Shown here: positions 1-6,149 of the stretch, piece after piece
How the letters are laid out: the number at the start of each line of letters is the position of its first letter
Numbering within the stretch: the stretch's first letter is position 1
Assembly: GCA_013314865.1 (NCBI GenBank)
Contig: JABUEV010000113.1
Coordinates: forward strand, 1-7,383
DNA from: Bacteroidales bacterium
GTDB taxonomy: Bacteria; Bacteroidota; Bacteroidia; Bacteroidales; VadinHA17
Length of the DNA: 7,383 bases
Reading direction: 5' to 3'
Notes under the pieces: generated by a model
Told to the model about the DNA's origin: nothing
The model's input: only the letters and a program-made list of their open reading frames with translations
Databases searched by the model: none
Made by a program: the position numbers and the translations under genes

Positions 1-395
1 ATTCAATAACGGGTGAAATAATCGCTCAGGGTCAATATGCAGATGGTGAACGAAACGGGGAATGGAAATTCAAATCGGGCGATCACAGTGAGGAAGGAAA
101 ATATATTCTTGGCCTTAAGGACGGATTGTGGAAATCATACTATTCAGACGGCAAACTGAGATTTAAGGGAAATTACATACAGGGCAACCCTGACGGCCAG
201 CATTTGTACTATTATGAAAACGGCAAAGTCAGGGAAGAACAATATTATAATATGGGAATACGTCAGAAGTTATGGAAAAAATATGATGAAGAAGGAATGA
301 TGTTCCTTACTATCCAGTACAGGAATGATGTTGAGGTAAGCATTAACGGCGTAAGAATAAAACTGCCGGAACGTGATGTAAAGCTGATTCAGTAG
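1..395 (+). CDS. MORN/YwqK-type repeat protein, 3' part only
   Basis: This is the C-terminal 130 codons of a gene that begins before the window; the frame starts at base 3 and ends at a TAG at 393-395, directly followed by a second in-frame TAG. The protein shows about four tandem repeats of roughly 23 residues with the pattern G-x-Y-x-x-G-x-x-x-G-x-W/H-x-x-Y-x-x-x-G-K, for example around [16 protein letters not shown] and [16 protein letters not shown]. That is the MORN_2 / YwqK pattern, a beta-hairpin repeat rich in Gly and aromatic residues. Members are often auto-labelled 'YwqK family antitoxin', but no toxin gene is visible here and I would not infer a toxin-antitoxin role. The last 25 residues ([14 protein letters not shown] and onward) leave the repeat pattern as a short cap. 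The internal ATG at 126 lies within the repeat array and is not the true start. An N-terminal signal peptide cannot be judged because that end is missing. It lies 10 bases before ruvB on the same strand, so co-transcription is likely. The function is unknown. Confidence 0.8.
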   Translation, partial: SITGEIIAQGQYADGERNGEWKFKSGDHSEEGKYILGLKDGLWKSYYSDGKLRFKGNYIQGNPDGQHLYYYENGKVREEQYYNMGIRQKLWKKYDEEGMMFLTIQYRNDVEVSINGVRIKLPERDVKLIQ

Positions 396-405
396 TAGAT
401 TATTT

Positions 406-1431
406 ATGGATTTTAGCGTTAACCTTAAGAAGGAAAATATTTCCCCTGCCGACCGCGAGTTTGAAAAACAGCTCAGGCCATTGAATTTTATTGATTTCAA
501 AGGTCAACAGCAAATAATTGAAAACCTTGTTGTATTTGTCACTGCAGCCAGACAAAGAGGAGAAGCACTCGATCATGTTCTTTTGCATGGACCTCCGGGT
601 CTGGGAAAGACAACACTTGCTACAATAATCTCCAATGAACTGAATGTAAATCTTAAAGTAACCTCGGGTCCGGTTCTTGATAAACCGGGTGATCTGGCCG
701 GTCTGCTTACAAACCTCGACGAGGGAGATGTGCTGTTTATCGATGAAATACACCGCCTTAGTCCGGTTGTGGAGGAATACCTCTATTCAGCCATGGAGGA
801 TTTTCAGATTGATATTATGATTGACAAAGGTCCGAGCGCAAGATCTGTTCAGCTTACACTTAACAAATTTACTCTAATAGGGGCTACAACACGCTCGGGA
901 TTGCTTACAAGTCCACTTCGTGCCAGATTTGGTATAAATTTTCACCTTGAATATTACGACCATGATGTTCTTACCGGGATAGTAAAGCGTTCTGCAGGGA
1001 TATTAAATATTAAAATTAATGACGATGCTGCGGTTGAGATAGCACGCAGAAGCAGGGGAACACCAAGAATTGCTAATGCACTTTTGAGACGGATAAGAGA
1101 TTTTGCCCAGGTTAAGGGCACGGGCAAGATTGATATAGGGATTACCAGATACGGCCTGAATGCACTTAACATAGACGAATACGGTCTGGATGAAATGGAT
1201 AACCGGATATTGTCTGTCATTATTGATAAGTTCGGAGGCGGACCAGTGGGAATAAACACAATATCAACAGCTGTGGGGGAAGAACCGGGAACAATTGAAG
1301 AGGTTTATGAACCGTTTCTTATTAAGGAGGGATTTCTAAAGAGGACTCCACGGGGACGGGAAGCAACCGAACATGCCTACCGCCATCTCGGAAAACAACC
1401 TGCAAAGGGAATTAATGGCACACTTTTCTGA
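406..1431 (+). CDS. ruvB: Holliday junction branch migration ATPase RuvB
   Basis: RuvB is the hexameric AAA+ motor that, with RuvA, drives branch migration of Holliday junctions before RuvC resolution; it is cytoplasmic and acts in recombinational repair. The 341-residue length is normal for the family. Visible landmarks in order are: N-terminal LRP-x-x-F-x-D-F-x-GQ region (residues 23-34); Walker [10 protein letters not shown] (62-70); Walker B with DEIH (residues 109-116); sensor 1 GATTR (159-163); arginine-finger segment PLRARFG (170-176); sensor 2 GTPR (218-221); and a C-terminal winged helix with FGGGPVGI and KRTPRGRE motifs. No key residue is missing. The ATG at 406 places the conserved N-terminus at the usual distance; it has no clear Shine-Dalgarno sequence, as is normal for Bacteroidota. 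The gene follows the MORN-repeat gene by 10 bases. It converges with the Crp/Fnr gene, leaving only 6 bases between the stop codons. ruvA and ruvC are not nearby, so the complex is encoded at scattered sites. Confidence 0.98.
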   Translation: MDFSVNLKKENISPADREFEKQLRPLNFIDFKGQQQIIENLVVFVTAARQRGEALDHVLLHGPPGLGKTTLATIISNELNVNLKVTSGPVLDKPGDLAGLLTNLDEGDVLFIDEIHRLSPVVEEYLYSAMEDFQIDIMIDKGPSARSVQLTLNKFTLIGATTRSGLLTSPLRARFGINFHLEYYDHDVLTGIVKRSAGILNIKINDDAAVEIARRSRGTPRIANALLRRIRDFAQVKGTGKIDIGITRYGLNALNIDEYGLDEMDNRILSVIIDKFGGGPVGINTISTAVGEEPGTIEEVYEPFLIKEGFLKRTPRGREATEHAYRHLGKQPAKGINGTLF

Positions 1432-1437
1432 AGAATC

Positions 1438-2148
1438 TTAACTGAAAACGTTACTTATCTTTTCGAGACCTTTTGAATTCATAATCTTTATTTTCCTTCC
1501 GCTAAGGTCTACCAGCCTGTCGCTTTTGAATTCTGAGAGAAGCCTGATGACTGATTCTGTTGCTGTGCCTACTATATTGGCCAGCTCTTCCCTGGTAAGG
1601 GAAATCCTGAGATAGTTCTGTTCGTCGAGTCCGAAATCGTTCACAAGCAGAAGAAGTATTTCAGCAAGACGTTCCCTTACAGTCTTCTGGGCGATATCTG
1701 TGATAAAGGAATTTGCCTCACCCAGCTCGTGACAAGCCAGTTTAAGCAGTTCAAGAGCAAATGCTGAATTGGTCTTAACCAGACTTATAAGTATTTCGGA
1801 AGGAATGAAGCATACCTGGCAATCCTCAATTACTTTGGCTGAAGTACATGCAGGCTCATTGCTGAGAACGCTCCTGTAGGCAATAATATCTCCTGGCTTT
1901 GCAAACCGTATTATTTGCTCTTTCCCGTCAAGACCGGTCTTGTAAACCTTTATTATACCGCTGTTAATACAGTAAAAGCCGCTTATCCGGTTTCCTTCCT
2001 GATAAAGTACATCACCGCGCTTGTACTGCCTGAAATCTTTCTCGAAATTCAGGGTTTCAGTTTCTTCCAGTGTAAGGTGCCTGAAAATTGCATTAGTTTC
2101 CAGTGAACACTTTTCACAGAAAGGAATATGAACTTCATGCTGTTTCAT
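1438..2148 (-). CDS. Crp/Fnr-family transcriptional regulator
   Basis: This is a 236-residue one-component transcription factor with the standard Crp/Fnr architecture. The N-terminal cyclic-nucleotide-binding-like beta-barrel spans about residues 20-120, with KRGDVLYQEG (43-52), a GxIKVYK strand and FAKPGDII (82-89). A long dimerisation helix follows at about 125-158. The C-terminal winged helix-turn-helix lies at about 184-209 (LTREELANIVGTATESVIRLL). Its recognition helix keeps the Glu (E198) and Arg (R202) that contact DNA in Crp/Fnr proteins. The N-terminus carries C11-x2-C14-S, resembling the FNR cluster motif, but position 20 is Ala where FNR has its third cysteine; further Cys occur at 60, 101, 110, 113 and 139. 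It lacks the usual cAMP-binding R-S/T pair as I read it, so the ligand is unknown. The gene follows pheS by 53 bases on the same strand and may be co-transcribed with it. No TAnnTTTG box or clear operator is visible just upstream. Specific naming as fnr or crp is not justified. Confidence 0.93.
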   Translation of the reverse strand: MKQHEVHIPFCEKCSLETNAIFRHLTLEETETLNFEKDFRQYKRGDVLYQEGNRISGFYCINSGIIKVYKTGLDGKEQIIRFAKPGDIIAYRSVLSNEPACTSAKVIEDCQVCFIPSEILISLVKTNSAFALELLKLACHELGEANSFITDIAQKTVRERLAEILLLLVNDFGLDEQNYLRISLTREELANIVGTATESVIRLLSEFKSDRLVDLSGRKIKIMNSKGLEKISNVFS

Positions 2149-2201
2149 TTCTGTTTTATTTCAATGCAATAACAATTGGCCGGAACTGAATGTTCATGAC
2201 A

Positions 2202-3242
2202 CTAAAAGGCTGTTCGGAACTGATTAAGAAACCTTAAATCGTTTTCAAAATAAAGCCTGAGATCATTTATCTGGTATTTAAGCATTGCAGCGCGCTCTAT
2301 ACCCATTCCAAAAGCAAAGCCTGTATATTTTGTACTGCTTATATTGCAGGCTTCAAGAACATTGGGATGGACCATCCCGCATCCTAAAAGCTCAAGCCAT
2401 CCGGTATACTTACAAACATTGCATCCTTTTCCGCCGCATATTGTACAGCTGACATCCATTTCTGCCGAAGGTTCAGTAAATGGAAAATAGGAAGGGCGAA
2501 GCCTTACCTGCGTGTCCATACCATACAACTCCCGCGCAAAAAATATCAATGTTTGCTTCAGATCTGCAAACGAAACATTTTCATCTATGTAGAGCCCCTC
2601 TATCTGATGAAAAATACAATGTGCACGAGCAGAAACTGCCTCATTACGGAAAACCCTGCCCGGAGAAATTGTACGTATTGGCGGCTTCTGTCTCTGCATG
2701 ACACGCACCTGCACTGATGAGGTGTGGGTGCGTAAAAGCACGTCTTCCGGATTTGAATCCTCCTCGGAAATTCTGGAAATGTAAAACGTATCCTGCATGT
2801 CACGCGCAGGATGTTCAGGTGCAAAATTCAACTTCGTAAATACATGATCATCATCCTCAATCTCCGGCCCTTCCGATACCACAAAACCTATCCTTGAGAA
2901 AATGTCAATTATCTCCCTCCTCACAATTGATATAGGATGACGAGATCCCTGGGGGTAAGGAAATGCGGGACGGGTATAGTCACTGACAGTCAGTTTATCT
3001 TCCTGTTTTTTCAGGAACGAAGATGAAGAGTTATACTTCTCTGTCGCAAACTGCTTTAACTCATTCAGCTTCTGGCCGGTCTGTTTTTTACTTTCTGGCG
3101 GAATATTTCTGAATTCATCAAAAAGAACTGAAATCATTCCTTTCTTGCTAAGATACTTCAGCCTGAATGATTCAAGTTCTTCCACAGTGTTCAAAGAAGC
3201 AGATTCTATCTCCTTATATATTTCACCAATCCTGTCAATCAT
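2202..3242 (-). CDS. pheS: Phenylalanine--tRNA ligase alpha subunit
   Basis: PheS is the catalytic alpha subunit of the class II (alpha-beta)2 phenylalanyl-tRNA synthetase, which attaches Phe to tRNA-Phe. From the ATG at 3242 it is 346 residues. The N-terminal tRNA-binding coiled coil covers about residues 1-85. Motif 1 starts near residue 100 (GSRHPISIVRREI). Motif 2 is around 194-216 with PGRVFRNE and FHQIEG. Motif 3 is GFAFGMGIER (308-317); A310 matches the E. coli A294 position of the Phe pocket. A four-cysteine knuckle C266-x2-C269-x4-C274-x2-C277 sits before the LGCGMVHPNVL segment; similar cysteines occur in PheS of other phyla and may bind zinc. The frame can be extended six codons upstream only to a TTG at 3260, but the family N-terminus fits the ATG at 3242. 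pheT is not adjacent, so the beta subunit must lie elsewhere. The TAG stop follows the expected C-terminus (DLRFLNQF...), which shows that TAG is a genuine stop in this genome. Confidence 0.97.
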   Translation of the reverse strand: MIDRIGEIYKEIESASLNTVEELESFRLKYLSKKGMISVLFDEFRNIPPESKKQTGQKLNELKQFATEKYNSSSSFLKKQEDKLTVSDYTRPAFPYPQGSRHPISIVRREIIDIFSRIGFVVSEGPEIEDDDHVFTKLNFAPEHPARDMQDTFYISRISEEDSNPEDVLLRTHTSSVQVRVMQRQKPPIRTISPGRVFRNEAVSARAHCIFHQIEGLYIDENVSFADLKQTLIFFARELYGMDTQVRLRPSYFPFTEPSAEMDVSCTICGGKGCNVCKYTGWLELLGCGMVHPNVLEACNISSTKYTGFAFGMGIERAAMLKYQINDLRLYFENDLRFLNQFRTAF

Positions 3243-3257
3243 ACGCAATAACTGATA

Positions 3258-3265
3258 CAATATTA
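3258..3265 (-). promoter_or_regulatory. Possible weak -7 box for pheS
   Basis: Read on the minus strand this is TAATATTG, one mismatch from the Bacteroidota -7 consensus TAnnTTTG. It lies about 16 bases before the pheS ATG. No clear TTTG -33 element is found at the usual spacing, and pheS may instead be transcribed from the cyclophilin promoter. A short palindrome (3263-3274) overlaps its upstream edge. This call is weak. Confidence 0.2.
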
Positions 3266-3270
3266 GTAAA

Positions 3271-3306
3271 CTAATTTAACACTTTCATTTTCAATATTCT
3301 TACCTA
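3271..3306 (-). other. In-frame extension of the cyclophilin gene beyond an internal TAG
   Basis: After the TAG at 3304-3306 the same frame reads VRILKMKVLN and then stops at TAG 3271-3273. Cyclophilins commonly end with a strand of the type RPV-x-D-VRI-hydrophobic, so the ten codons look like a displaced natural C-terminus. This would bring the pre-mutation gene to 3271-4083, about 270 residues, and shorten the gap to pheS to 28 bases. The reading frame is unbroken, so a base substitution, a sequencing error or readthrough would explain it, not an indel. The resemblance is from memory of the family, not from an alignment. Confidence 0.6.
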
Positions 3307-4083
3307 ATTGACCGGCTTGTCATTGCCGTCAGTGCTTACAGCTGCAATTTTGTCCACTATGTCAAGCCCTTCAGTAACTTCTCCGAATACTGTGTATGTT
3401 CCGTCAAGAAAAGGAGTGCCTCCCAGATTTACATATGTTGCAATCTGTTCTTCTGTATATTTGAACGATGGATTAGTGCTGAGATACCGGAACATCTTAC
3501 CTGAAGCTATCTCCTGTATTTCACTGTCCTGCAAAGGCTTTCCTGACAGCCTTGCACTGTCGGCAACCTCCTTTATGAATCTTATAAAATATGCCTGGCG
3601 TATTGAGCTGTTGATTTTTTCCTGCAAAGCCAGTAAATCATTCCTGGAATATTTTTTTCCCTGAACTATGTAAAACTGAGTACCGGAGGACCTCATCTCA
3701 GGATTGACATTGTTGCCCTGCCTTGCAGCTGCCAATGCTCCCTTCTTGTGTATGAACTGAGGCCTGAATTCGGCAGGAATGGTATAACCAGCCAGAGTAT
3801 CGCGTTGAGGCTTTGAGTATGAAGGATTTGTTGACGGATCGCCTGCCTGTATCATAAATTCATTAATTACACGGTGAAACAGAACACCATCATATACACC
3901 AGAGTTGACCATTTTGATGAAATTGTCCCTGTGAATAGGGGTCTCATTATAAAGCATAACTTTGATTTCTCCAAGGGAAGTCTTTATTGAAACCACCTTG
4001 TTTTCATCACCGGCAGGAGAATTGCATGAAAGCATAAAAAATAAAAGTATTGAAAAGTTAATTCTTGCTGAAAGATTGTTCAT
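3304..4083 (-). CDS. Peptidyl-prolyl cis-trans isomerase, cyclophilin-type lipoprotein
   Basis: This cyclophilin-type prolyl isomerase probably acts as a folding catalyst in the periplasm or on the envelope. From the ATG at 4083 it has 259 residues. Residues 1-20 form a signal peptide ending MLSC, so C20 is the likely lipidated cysteine; the lipobox is slightly atypical. Catalytic-domain motifs are FHRVI (69-73, R71 catalytic), FMIQAGDP (76-83), GALAAAR (115-121) and SSGTQFYIV (132-140). An insert of about 80 residues (141-222), charged and probably helical, separates these from TPFLDGTYTVFGEV (223-236); inserts here are familiar in Bacteroidota cyclophilins. A TTG start at 4128 is in frame but lies inside the -7 promoter box, so it is rejected. 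The protein ends at ...GNDKPVN followed by TAG at 3304-3306, while the frame continues with VRILKMKVLN to a second TAG at 3271-3273, which looks like the family's normal last strand. The gene may therefore be slightly truncated by a nonsense codon. It heads the minus-strand block with pheS and the Crp/Fnr gene. Confidence 0.93.
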   Translation of the reverse strand: MNNLSARINFSILLFFMLSCNSPAGDENKVVSIKTSLGEIKVMLYNETPIHRDNFIKMVNSGVYDGVLFHRVINEFMIQAGDPSTNPSYSKPQRDTLAGYTIPAEFRPQFIHKKGALAAARQGNNVNPEMRSSGTQFYIVQGKKYSRNDLLALQEKINSSIRQAYFIRFIKEVADSARLSGKPLQDSEIQEIASGKMFRYLSTNPSFKYTEEQIATYVNLGGTPFLDGTYTVFGEVTEGLDIVDKIAAVSTDGNDKPVN

Positions 4084-4240
4084 GAAAATTTTTTTTTGGT
4101 TGAAAAGGTACTTATAATACGTTTGCAAAGATATTTAACTTTGGCAGATACCTTGTAAAAAATATTCTAATATTGATTTTCTTGGGATTGAGTATAAATT
4201 GTAAAGCATTCAGATTTCATTTAGGATCAGAAGTAAAGAA
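4084..4240. promoter_or_regulatory. Divergent intergenic region between the cyclophilin and flippase genes
   Basis: This 157-base AT-rich region separates two outward-facing transcription units and must hold promoters for both. On the minus strand it has the TATCTTTG box at 4126-4133. On the + strand no exact TAnnTTTG is seen before the flippase; the nearest AT-rich candidate is TATAAATTG at 4193-4201. Two copies of the self-complementary hexamer AATATT, two bases apart, lie at 4161-4174 and could be an operator or simply AT-rich sequence. No small ORF, RNA hairpin or riboswitch is evident. Confidence 0.5.
4126..4133 (-). promoter_or_regulatory. Bacteroidota-type -7 promoter element for the cyclophilin-pheS block
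   Basis: On the minus strand this reads TATCTTTG, an exact match to the TAnnTTTG -7 element recognised by the Bacteroidota primary sigma factor, followed by CA as is common. It lies about 42 bases before the cyclophilin ATG at 4083, giving a leader of plausible length. A good TTTG -33 element is not obvious; only a T-rich run is present at roughly the right distance. The leader also contains a nine-A run shortly before the start codon, consistent with the A-rich initiation regions of this phylum. It would drive the cyclophilin gene and possibly pheS and the Crp/Fnr gene. Confidence 0.5.
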
Positions 4241-5725
4241 ATGAGCGAGGTCAGGAAATTAGCAGGCCAGTCAATGATTTACGGACTGGGTACCATAATA
4301 CCCAGATTTCTCAATTATGCAGTCCTGACGCCATTTTATACAAGAATATTCAGTGACACAAGAGACTATGGTGTCATAACTGAAATTTATGCATGGATGG
4401 TGCTTCTCCTTGTTGTCCTGACTTATGGAATGGAGACCGGTTTCTTCCGATTCTCACAGGAAAAGGAAAATAGTGATAAGATATATGGTACAGCACTGTT
4501 GAGCCTTTTTATAACATCTGTTCTGTTTGTGGTACTGGCGAATATCTTTATCAGACCACTTTCAGCATTGATGAATTACAGCGACAATCCTGATTATATA
4601 CGAATGTTTGCTGGCATTGTAGCAATAGATGCTTTTACTGCCATACCTTTTGCCAAACTAAGAAAGGATAACAAACCGGGTCTGTTCAGCCTGATAAAAA
4701 TAACTAATGTTATTATCACTATTGGTCTGGTATTTTTCCTTCTGAGCATTGCTCCGGGAATCTGGGAGAAAAGCACCGGCTGGTTCAGAAAATTCTATAA
4801 TCCTGACTATAAGGTTGGCTATGTTTTTGCTGCAAATCTGATTGCAAGTGCTGTAACCCTTATAATGGTAATTCCGGTTATTGCAGGAGTAAAGCTTAAG
4901 TTCAGCTGGGAAGTCTGGAAGAGAATGATAGGTTATTCATTCCCTTTGCTGCTGGCCGGAATAAGCGGAACCATCAATGATGCACTTGACAAAATAATAC
5001 TACGCCGGCTGATGGGAGATGATGTCGGACTTGCAGCCGTTGGAGAATACGGTGCAGGTTATAAAATTGGCGTTCTCATGGCATTGTTCATTCAGATGTA
5101 CCGGTTTGCGGCCGAACCATTTTTCTTTGAACGGGCAAAAAAATCGGGCGCCCGGGAATCATACGCATTTATAATGAAATACTTTATTCTTGTAATGCTG
5201 GTTGTATACCTGGTTATTAATCTGTATATATCAGGATTTCAGTATATAGTAGGAGCAAATTACAGGGAGTCAATAACAGTTGTACCACTCATAAGCATGG
5301 CATACCTCCTTTACGGAATATATATTAACCACAGTATCTGGTATAAATTAAATGATCTTACGGTATATGCTGTTTATATAACACTCATAGGAGCAGTAAT
5401 TACAATCATTATCAACCTCGCATTTGTGCCTGAGTTCGGATATATTGCTTCAGCGTGGGCTCATGTGGCATCTTACGGATCTATGATAATTTTCTCATTT
5501 ATCTTCGCCCGGAATCACTTTGTTGTTGATTATAAAATGAGAAAAATTGTACCTTATTTTGCGATGGCGCTTATGATGGTTATTTTCAGCCAAATTTATA
5601 AATATCACAGTCTGGCTGAGGAATTGATTATTAATACTGTTATGCTTTTAAGCTTTGTAGGATATGCACAATACAGAGATAAACTTATAACTACGTTTGT
5701 AAGGGAAGAAAAAAATGGAAATTAA
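4241..5725 (+). CDS. Wzx-like polysaccharide / lipid-linked oligosaccharide flippase
   Basis: This 494-residue polytopic inner-membrane protein belongs to the polysaccharide biosynthesis / MOP-MVF exporter family, which moves undecaprenyl-linked glycan units across the membrane. The sequence is hydrophobic almost throughout, with about 12-14 membrane spans by eye. It has the typical N-terminus [20 protein letters not shown] (residues 7-26), a YTRIF-x-x-x-x-DYG loop, a [11 protein letters not shown] segment and a mid-protein [25 protein letters not shown] region (split across the paired halves of the fold). The length fits the family. The ATG at 4241 gives the canonical N-terminus and is preceded by an A-rich stretch. 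No glycosyltransferase or polymerase gene is nearby, so the exact substrate (capsule, LPS O-unit or other glycan) cannot be assigned, and the specific name wzx is not given. The last 11 bases overlap the start of dut, indicating co-transcription and probably coupled translation. Confidence 0.88.
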   Translation: MSEVRKLAGQSMIYGLGTIIPRFLNYAVLTPFYTRIFSDTRDYGVITEIYAWMVLLLVVLTYGMETGFFRFSQEKENSDKIYGTALLSLFITSVLFVVLANIFIRPLSALMNYSDNPDYIRMFAGIVAIDAFTAIPFAKLRKDNKPGLFSLIKITNVIITIGLVFFLLSIAPGIWEKSTGWFRKFYNPDYKVGYVFAANLIASAVTLIMVIPVIAGVKLKFSWEVWKRMIGYSFPLLLAGISGTINDALDKIILRRLMGDDVGLAAVGEYGAGYKIGVLMALFIQMYRFAAEPFFFERAKKSGARESYAFIMKYFILVMLVVYLVINLYISGFQYIVGANYRESITVVPLISMAYLLYGIYINHSIWYKLNDLTVYAVYITLIGAVITIIINLAFVPEFGYIASAWAHVASYGSMIIFSFIFARNHFVVDYKMRKIVPYFAMALMMVIFSQIYKYHSLAEELIINTVMLLSFVGYAQYRDKLITTFVREEKNGN

Positions 5726-6149
5726 GGTAATAAACAAGTCAAAACACCCTTTGCCTCAATACAGTACTGAACTCTCTGCCGGAATGGACCTGCGGGCAAA
5801 TATAGAAGAGGATATTGTTCTGGAACCTCTTCAGAGAGCGCTTGTCAGAACAGGTTTGTATATAGAACTTCCTGAAGGATATGAGGCACAGATAAGACCA
5901 AGAAGCGGACTGGCTATTAATAAAGGAATTACTGTGCTGAATTCTCCGGGAACTATTGATGCGGATTACAGAGGTGAAATTTGTGTCATACTTATTAACC
6001 TGTCAGAGGAAAAATTCGTTGTAAAAGACGGCGACAGGATATGCCAGATGATTATATCCAGGCATGAAAGAGGTGAATGGGTCTGCGTCGATTCACTGAA
6101 AGAATCGGACAGAGGTGCTGGTGGTTTTGGACATACAGGAAAAAAATGA
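5715..6149 (+). CDS. dut: dUTP diphosphatase (dUTPase)
   Basis: This trimeric enzyme hydrolyses dUTP to dUMP and pyrophosphate, keeping uracil out of DNA and supplying the thymidylate precursor. The protein has 144 residues, normal for the family. All five conserved motifs are present: motif 1 AGMDLRA (22-28); motif 2 RPRSGLA (61-67); motif 3 from [13 protein letters not shown] (76-88) with the catalytic D84; motif 4 GDRICQMI (106-113); and motif 5 [11 protein letters not shown] (133-143), the flexible C-terminal arm that closes over the active site. His140 replaces the more common Ser in motif 5, a substitution I believe occurs widely in Bacteroidota. The start overlaps the flippase gene by 11 bases and is preceded by AAGGGAAG (5701-5708), a purine-rich stretch that could serve as a ribosome-binding site inside the upstream coding region. 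The stop overlaps the TPR gene by ATGA. Confidence 0.98.
   Translation: MEIKVINKSKHPLPQYSTELSAGMDLRANIEEDIVLEPLQRALVRTGLYIELPEGYEAQIRPRSGLAINKGITVLNSPGTIDADYRGEICVILINLSEEKFVVKDGDRICQMIISRHERGEWVCVDSLKESDRGAGGFGHTGKK

Noticed and set aside
266..300. ORF start at 126 as a complete small gene
   Set aside because: The frame is open upstream to base 3 with the same repeat pattern, so the 89-codon version is only an internal part of a longer gene.
1..395. Toxin-antitoxin system suggested by the YwqK 'antitoxin' label
   Set aside because: The label comes from automatic annotation of MORN-like repeats. The neighbour is ruvB, and no toxin-like gene is visible.
1415..1450. Possible bidirectional terminator between ruvB and the Crp/Fnr gene
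   Set aside because: Only a 5-base TTTTC/GAAAA pairing with a 15-base loop and a tiny AAGA-A-TCTT hairpin are present, mostly within coding sequence, with no GC-rich stem.
2149..2201. FNR- or CRP-like operator for autoregulation upstream of the Crp/Fnr gene
   Set aside because: No TTGAT-N4-ATCAA or TGTGA-N6-TCACA pattern, nor a close variant, is found in the 53-base gap.
2480..2701. 73-codon + strand reading frame inside pheS
   Set aside because: It is antisense to the conserved catalytic part of pheS and resembles no known protein. Likewise the antisense frames within ruvB, the flippase and dut are shadows.
3243..3260. Upstream TTG start for pheS adding six residues
   Set aside because: The extension begins with TTG, has no family counterpart I recognise, and the ATG at 3242 gives the expected N-terminus.
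4084..4100. Nine-base A/T run as a phase-variation tract
   Set aside because: It lies in the untranslated leader, where a length change would not shift the frame. A-rich leaders are ordinary in this phylum.
4084..4128. Upstream TTG start for the cyclophilin adding 15 residues
   Set aside because: The TTG lies within the TATCTTTG -7 element, and the extension would bury the lipoprotein signal peptide behind a charged stretch. The ATG at 4083 places the signal at the N-terminus.
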